From an uncultured Muribaculaceae bacterium (GTDB lineage: Bacteria; Bacteroidota; Bacteroidia; Bacteroidales; Muribaculaceae): a stretch of DNA of 64,000 bases. Of the stretch, positions 60,273 to 64,000 are shown one piece after another. The position numbers and the translations under genes were made by a program. Each line of letters opens with the position of its first letter. The stretch's first letter is position 1. A model generated the notes under the pieces. It saw nothing but the letters and a program-made list of their open reading frames with translations. It did not search any database and was not told the DNA's origin. The stretch covers positions 62,001 to 126,000 of the forward strand of contig CAJTQV010000008.1 in the NCBI GenBank assembly GCA_910578385.1. The letters are read 5' to 3'.

Positions 60273-60302
60273 TTTGTATATCGGAAAAATTCACTAATTT
60301 TG
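60273..60302 (+). promoter_or_regulatory. Bacteroides-type promoter of tnaA
   Basis: TTTG (60273-60276), 18-nt spacer, TAATTTTG (60295-60302). The transcript would begin near 60310, about 40 nt before ATG. No leader peptide with a regulatory Trp codon and no boxA/rut-like stretch fits in this leader, so E. coli-type tna attenuation is unlikely. Confidence 0.75.
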
Positions 60303-60351
60303 GGACAAGAAAACTAACCTATTACAACAAATAGCATAAAAAGCATTTACC

Positions 60352-61728
60352 ATGGAAATACCATTTGCAGAATCATGGAAAATCAAGATGGTTGAACCCA
60401 TCAAAAAAAGCACTCGTGAGGAACGTGAGCAGTGGCTCAAAGAAGCACACTACAATGTGTTCATGCTCAAATCCGACCATGTCTACATCGACTGTCTGAC
60501 CGACTCGGGTACAGGTGCGATGAGCGACCGTCAGTGGGCAGCCATGATGACCGGTGACGAGTCTTACGCCGGCGCACGCAGCTTCTATGAGCTGAAGGAT
60601 GTCATCAACCGCATAACCGGTTTCGAATATGTAATTCCCACCCACCAGGGACGTGCCGCCGAGAACGTGCTCTTCTCTCACCTTGTAAAGGCAGGAGACA
60701 TCGTTCCGGGCAACTCTCACTTCGACACAACAAAGGGTCACATCGAGAGCCGTAAGGCATTTGCAGTTGACTGCACCGTTGACGAGGCAAAGAACACTCA
60801 GCTTGAGGTTCCCTTCAAGGGCAACGTTGACCTCAAGAAACTTGAGGCTGTTCTTGAGAAGGATGCCGACAAGGTTCCCTTTATCATCGTGACAATCACC
60901 AACAACACCGCAGGTGGCCAGCCCGTTTCTATGGAGAACCTCCGTGGCGTGCGCCGTCTTGCCGACAAATACAACAAGCGTGTCATCTTCGACTCCGCCC
61001 GCTTTGCCGAGAACGCGTATTTCATCAAGATGCGCGAGCCTGAGTTCAAGGATGCAACCATCAAGGAAATCTGCCGCGAAATGTTCAGTCTGGCCGATGC
61101 CATGACAATGTCGTCAAAGAAGGATGGTCTCGTGAACATGGGTGGCTTCATCGCTACCCGCTGGGAAGACATCTACGAGGGTGCCAAGAAGTTTGAGATT
61201 CCTTTCGAGGGCTTCCTTACATATGGCGGTATGAACGGCCGCGACATGGCAGCACTCGCCGTAGGTCTCGACGAGAACACCGAGTTCGACATGCTCCAGA
61301 CCCGCATCAAGCAGGTTGAGTACCTCGCAGCCAAGCTCGATGAGTATGGCATCCCCTACCAGCGTCCTGTAGGAGGTCACGCCCTCTTCATCGACGCCGA
61401 CAAGGTTCTCGACCGCATTCCCAAGGAGGAGTTCCCCGCACAGCGTCTCACCATGGAGCTTTATCTTGAGGCCGGCGTGCGTGGATGCGAGATCGGTTAT
61501 CTGCTCGCAGACCGTGATCCCGTGACCCGCGAGAACCGCTTCGGTGGCAACGACTTCCTGCGTCTCTGCATCTGCCGCCGCACCTACACCAACAACCACA
61601 TGGATGTTATCGCTGCAGCGCTCAAGAATGTCTATGACCGCCGTCACGAAATCACCCGTGGTGTGAAGATTACATGGGAGGCTGAGCTTATGCGCCACTT
61701 CACCGTGCAGCTCGAACCCCTCGGATAA
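60352..61728 (+). CDS. tnaA: Tryptophanase
   Basis: 458 residues. It splits L-tryptophan to indole, pyruvate and ammonia with PLP. The PLP-lysine is Lys257 in MSSKKDGLVNMGGF; other marks are LTDSGTGAMSDRQWAAMM, IPTHQGRAAEN, TITNNTAGGQPVSMENL and FDSARFAENAYFIK. Tyrosine phenol-lyase is the close alternative: several blocks read like it. Two deciding positions point to tryptophanase: Ile381 in GVRGCEIGY where phenol-lyase has the substrate Arg381, and Asp125 in HFDTTKGH where phenol-lyase has Thr. It has its own promoter and a strong terminator, with no permease beside it. Confidence 0.93.
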   Translation: MEIPFAESWKIKMVEPIKKSTREEREQWLKEAHYNVFMLKSDHVYIDCLTDSGTGAMSDRQWAAMMTGDESYAGARSFYELKDVINRITGFEYVIPTHQGRAAENVLFSHLVKAGDIVPGNSHFDTTKGHIESRKAFAVDCTVDEAKNTQLEVPFKGNVDLKKLEAVLEKDADKVPFIIVTITNNTAGGQPVSMENLRGVRRLADKYNKRVIFDSARFAENAYFIKMREPEFKDATIKEICREMFSLADAMTMSSKKDGLVNMGGFIATRWEDIYEGAKKFEIPFEGFLTYGGMNGRDMAALAVGLDENTEFDMLQTRIKQVEYLAAKLDEYGIPYQRPVGGHALFIDADKVLDRIPKEEFPAQRLTMELYLEAGVRGCEIGYLLADRDPVTRENRFGGNDFLRLCICRRTYTNNHMDVIAAALKNVYDRRHEITRGVKITWEAELMRHFTVQLEPLG

Positions 61729-61763
61729 AAGACATCTCTGACATATAGTCAGAAAAGCAAACA

Positions 61764-61807
61764 GAGTCCCGTAGCCGACAAGCCCGGCTACGGGACTCAT
61801 TCTTTTT
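61764..61807 (+). terminator. Intrinsic terminator of tnaA
   Basis: GAGTCCCGTAGCC (61764-61776) pairs with GGCTACGGGACTC (61786-61798), a 13-14-bp stem, followed by ATTCTTTTTT. It lies 36 nt past the stop codon. Confidence 0.93.
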
Positions 61808-61831
61808 TCATGGAACGGAGGAATCAATAGC

Positions 61832-61868
61832 GGTAATTTTGCAATATCGCGAAATTACCTTATTTTTG
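61832..61868 (+). promoter_or_regulatory. Promoter with overlapping dyad before the ROK kinase gene
   Basis: TTTG (61838-61841), 19-nt spacer, TATTTTTG (61861-61868) matches the consensus; ATG is 20 nt further on. A dyad GGTAATTT (61832-61839) / AAATTACC (61852-61859) overlaps the -33 element and most of the spacer, a good place for a repressor. No regulator gene is adjacent. Confidence 0.65.
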
Positions 61869-61887
61869 TAAACGATATCTAATAACC

Positions 61888-62892
61888 ATGAAGAACGGAG
61901 AAATTTATCCACCCTATACGGTCGGAGTCGACCTCGGGGGAACCAATACCGAGCTGGCGGTTGTCGATGCCGTCGGCCATATAATAGCACGCGACAGCTT
62001 TCCTACGGCAGTACCGAAACGTGGGGCGGAAAACAGCGACAGTTCACCGGTCGTGGGTGACTGGGCTGATGAACTTGCCACCCGCATAAACCGCATGATA
62101 CGGGAGTCAGGGCTGGAAGAGCGTATAGAGGGAATCGGAATCGGCGCCCCATGCGCCAACGCTGTGACGGGGTGCATCGAGGCGGCCACCGACTTGCCGT
62201 GGCCCTCCCCTATCGCTTTGGCAAACATGATGGAATCGCGTCTCGGCATACCGGTTACGGTCAGCAACGACGCAAACGCCGCCGCAATCGGTGAAATGAC
62301 ATATGGTGCAGCCGCCGGACTGAAAAATTTCATAGTGCTGACTTTGGGCACCGGTGTCGGAAGCGGCATTGTCTGCGACGGGCATCTTATGACCGGGGCA
62401 CGCGGATTCGCAGGGGAATTGGGTCATGTGACCTTCCCGTTTGCCGACGACCGGTTGTGCGGTTGCGGACGGCACGGTTGTCTTCAGACCGTGGCCTCGG
62501 CAAAGGGAATCCGCCTTACTGCCAAGCGTTTGCTGAGCGACACCGAGAGGCAGTCGTCACTCAGGGATATTCCTGAGAAAGATATGTCACCCAAGGTCAT
62601 AGAACAGGCGGCACGCAATGGAGACCCCCTTGCAGCGGAGGTATATGAGTTCACCGGCCGTTGCCTCGGACTCGCGGCGGCAGAGTTCGCGGCATTCACC
62701 GACCCGGAGGCCATAATACTTTTCGGGGGAGTGTCCAAGGCCGGAGACCTGCTGCTCGAACCGATGCGCAAGGCGTTCCACGACGCAGCCCTGCATCTGT
62801 ACCGCGACCGTGTACGGTTTCTGCTGTCGGGTGTTAGCGATTCCGATGCCGCCATACTCGGCGCAGCCTCACTGCCATTCATCAAAATCTGA
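61888..62892 (+). CDS. ROK-family sugar kinase (glucokinase-like)
   Basis: 334 residues. ATP-binding and ROK marks: YTVGVDLGGTNTELAVVD, GIGIGAPCANAVTG, VSNDANAAAIGEMTYGAA, LTLGTGVGSGIV, and the zinc-binding ELGHVTF with CGCGRHGCLQT. No N-terminal helix-turn-helix, so it is a kinase rather than a repressor. Glucose is the likely sugar, but N-acetylmannosamine or others are possible. It is 5 nt upstream of an alpha-L-fucosidase gene in one transcript, which suggests a role in processing sugars released from fucosylated glycans. Confidence 0.93.
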   Translation: MKNGEIYPPYTVGVDLGGTNTELAVVDAVGHIIARDSFPTAVPKRGAENSDSSPVVGDWADELATRINRMIRESGLEERIEGIGIGAPCANAVTGCIEAATDLPWPSPIALANMMESRLGIPVTVSNDANAAAIGEMTYGAAAGLKNFIVLTLGTGVGSGIVCDGHLMTGARGFAGELGHVTFPFADDRLCGCGRHGCLQTVASAKGIRLTAKRLLSDTERQSSLRDIPEKDMSPKVIEQAARNGDPLAAEVYEFTGRCLGLAAAEFAAFTDPEAIILFGGVSKAGDLLLEPMRKAFHDAALHLYRDRVRFLLSGVSDSDAAILGAASLPFIKI

Positions 62893-62897
62893 CATAC

Positions 62898-64000
62898 ATG
62901 AAATCATTCAAAACCGGAGCATTGGCGGCACTCATGTTGCTCGCTCCATCTATAGTTGGCCCGGCACATGCCGCGGAATATACCCCCTCGGCCGAAGTCA
63001 TGAAATCGCGTGAGCAATTCGCCGACGACCGCTTCGGCATATTCCTGCACTGGGGAATATACAGCATGTTTGCACAGGGGGAATGGTACCTCAACTATGG
63101 CCCGCAGGCTGAGGAATATATGAAAGCGGCCAAGGGCTTCTACCCCGCCGACTTCAACGCCGCAGAATGGGTCGCAGCCATAAAGGATGCGGGAGCGAAG
63201 TATATCTGCATCACGACCCGCCATCATGACGGATTCTCGATGTTCGACACGGCGGAGAATGACTACAACATAGTTGACGGTACTCCCTTCAAGCGAGATA
63301 TTCTCAAGGAACTGTCGAACGAATGTCAGAAACAGGGAATCGCGCTTCACCTCTACTACTCCCACCTCGACTGGGTGCGCGACGATTATCCGCAGGGCCG
63401 CACCGGGCATGACACAGGCCGCGATGCCTCGAAGGCAGACTGGGACTCATATTACGGCTTCATGAACCGTCAGCTCACCGAATTGCTCACCAATTACGGC
63501 CCGATACGTGCCATCTGGTTTGACGGCTGGTGGGACCACGACGAGGATGCAGTGCCTTTTGACTGGCACCTCGACGAGCAATATGCCATGGTGCATTCGT
63601 TGCAACCCGGCTGCATGGTGGCCAACAACCACCACCAGACACCTTTCGCAGGTGAGGATATACAGATTTTCGAGCGTGACCTGCCGGGCGAGAATACCGC
63701 CGGACTCTCAGGACAGGCAATCAGCCGTCTGCCCCTTGAGACCTGCAACACCATGAACGGAATGTGGGGCTACAAGCTGCGCGACCAGGACTATAAGGAT
63801 ACCAAGACTCTTGTCCGTTATCTTGTGCGCGCCGCCGGAATGGGAGCGAACCTGCTTCTGAATGTCGGACCGCAACCCAACGGCGAACTTCCGGCAACCG
63901 CCCTCGCCCGCATGAAGGAAATCGGCCAATGGCTCCGCAAGAACGGAGAGACCATCTATGCCACAGAGGCGGGACCTTTTCCAGAGCAGTCATGGGGAAC
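62898..64000 (+). CDS. Alpha-L-fucosidase, GH29 (partial, C-terminus off the window)
   Basis: The frame is open from ATG at 62898 to the window edge, 367 residues so far, with a signal peptide (about 1-26, ending GPAHA). GH29 marks: RFGIFLHWGIYSMFAQGEWY, YICITTRHHDGFSMF, and the nucleophile Asp209 in RAIWFDGWWDH, then GMGANLLLNVGPQPNGELP. It removes fucose from host or dietary glycans in the periplasm or at the surface. It follows the ROK kinase by 5 nt. The C-terminal beta domain is cut by the window end. Confidence 0.95.
   Translation, partial: MKSFKTGALAALMLLAPSIVGPAHAAEYTPSAEVMKSREQFADDRFGIFLHWGIYSMFAQGEWYLNYGPQAEEYMKAAKGFYPADFNAAEWVAAIKDAGAKYICITTRHHDGFSMFDTAENDYNIVDGTPFKRDILKELSNECQKQGIALHLYYSHLDWVRDDYPQGRTGHDTGRDASKADWDSYYGFMNRQLTELLTNYGPIRAIWFDGWWDHDEDAVPFDWHLDEQYAMVHSLQPGCMVANNHHQTPFAGEDIQIFERDLPGENTAGLSGQAISRLPLETCNTMNGMWGYKLRDQDYKDTKTLVRYLVRAAGMGANLLLNVGPQPNGELPATALARMKEIGQWLRKNGETIYATEAGPFPEQSWG

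Noticed and set aside
60352..61728. Tyrosine phenol-lyase
   Set aside because: Arg381 and Thr at the substrate positions are replaced by Ile381 and Asp125 as in tryptophanases.
61888..62892. ROK-type transcriptional repressor
   Set aside because: No N-terminal helix-turn-helix precedes the kinase domain.
1..64000. tRNA, rRNA or other structured RNA genes
   Set aside because: No cloverleaf, rRNA segments or riboswitch consensus could be recognised by reading; a covariance-model scan would be needed to exclude small RNAs.

Overview
The window looks like a chromosomal segment of a gut Bacteroidales bacterium (Bacteroidota), most like Muribaculaceae or close relatives; this is inferred from content, not from a marker gene. 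The grounds are a SusC/SusD pair, a type IX secretion (T9SS) core cluster, several proteins with T9SS-type C-terminal tails, glycan enzymes (GH13, GH29), tryptophanase, weak Shine-Dalgarno sequences, and repeated promoters of the Bacteroides form TTTG-N18..20-TAnnTTTG.

Layout. 1-5038 (minus) holds an oxalate-degradation operon: formyl-CoA:oxalate CoA-transferase, oxalyl-CoA decarboxylase and an AEC-type carrier, followed by a small membrane protein and a truncated AI-2E-type transporter. 5250-10978 (plus) is a complete tripartite RND efflux pump. 10891-12251 (minus) is a lipoprotein coupled to an acyl-ACP thioesterase. 12252-13730 holds hairpins, an eight-copy 11-bp tandem repeat and a REP-associated tyrosine transposase (RAYT) with an extra C-terminal domain. 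13862-25409 (minus) is a secreted-protein and peptide-uptake region: two tandem paralogous secreted proteins, a C10 cysteine peptidase, a surface lipoprotein, SusD and SusC. 25754-32931 (minus) is porT-porP-porK-porL-porM-porN of the T9SS. 33070-41339 (minus) is housekeeping and membrane genes (TPM-domain protein, dgt, a LysE-family fusion, lipoprotein, SRPBCC protein, pyrE, comF, recX, prmC). 41339-43353 is a type II restriction-modification pair coupled to prmC. 43502-50339 (plus) carries parE, coaD, an S41 protease, a DUF3078-type protein and two small secreted proteins. 50302-58106 carries a ClC channel, a GH13 amylase, a GSCFA protein, an S8 protease with a T9SS tail and a YeiH-type exporter. 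58249-64000 (plus) carries a deacetylase-like secreted protein, tnaA, a ROK kinase and a truncated GH29 fucosidase.

How the parts may work together. The T9SS core gives a plausible export route for the tailed proteins in the same window (C10 peptidase, S8 protease, tandem paralogs, deacetylase-like protein). The C10 peptidase next to SusCD suggests extracellular proteolysis feeding peptide uptake, like RagAB. The amylase and the kinase-fucosidase pair point to host or dietary glycan use. The oxalate operon and tryptophanase give two metabolic traits relevant to the host.

The least expected observations are: (1) GTAG-footed palindromes arranged as a REPIN-like inverted pair inside the oxalate operon, with further copies elsewhere and a RAYT gene in the same window; (2) two intergenic arrays of the heptamer YTTTAGG that start in the stop codon of the upstream gene and place TAG in all three frames; (3) a sequence module shared by the SusCD-linked lipoprotein and the tandem secreted paralogs; (4) the RAYT and LysE domain fusions. 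All family assignments were made by reading the sequence; no database search was possible.
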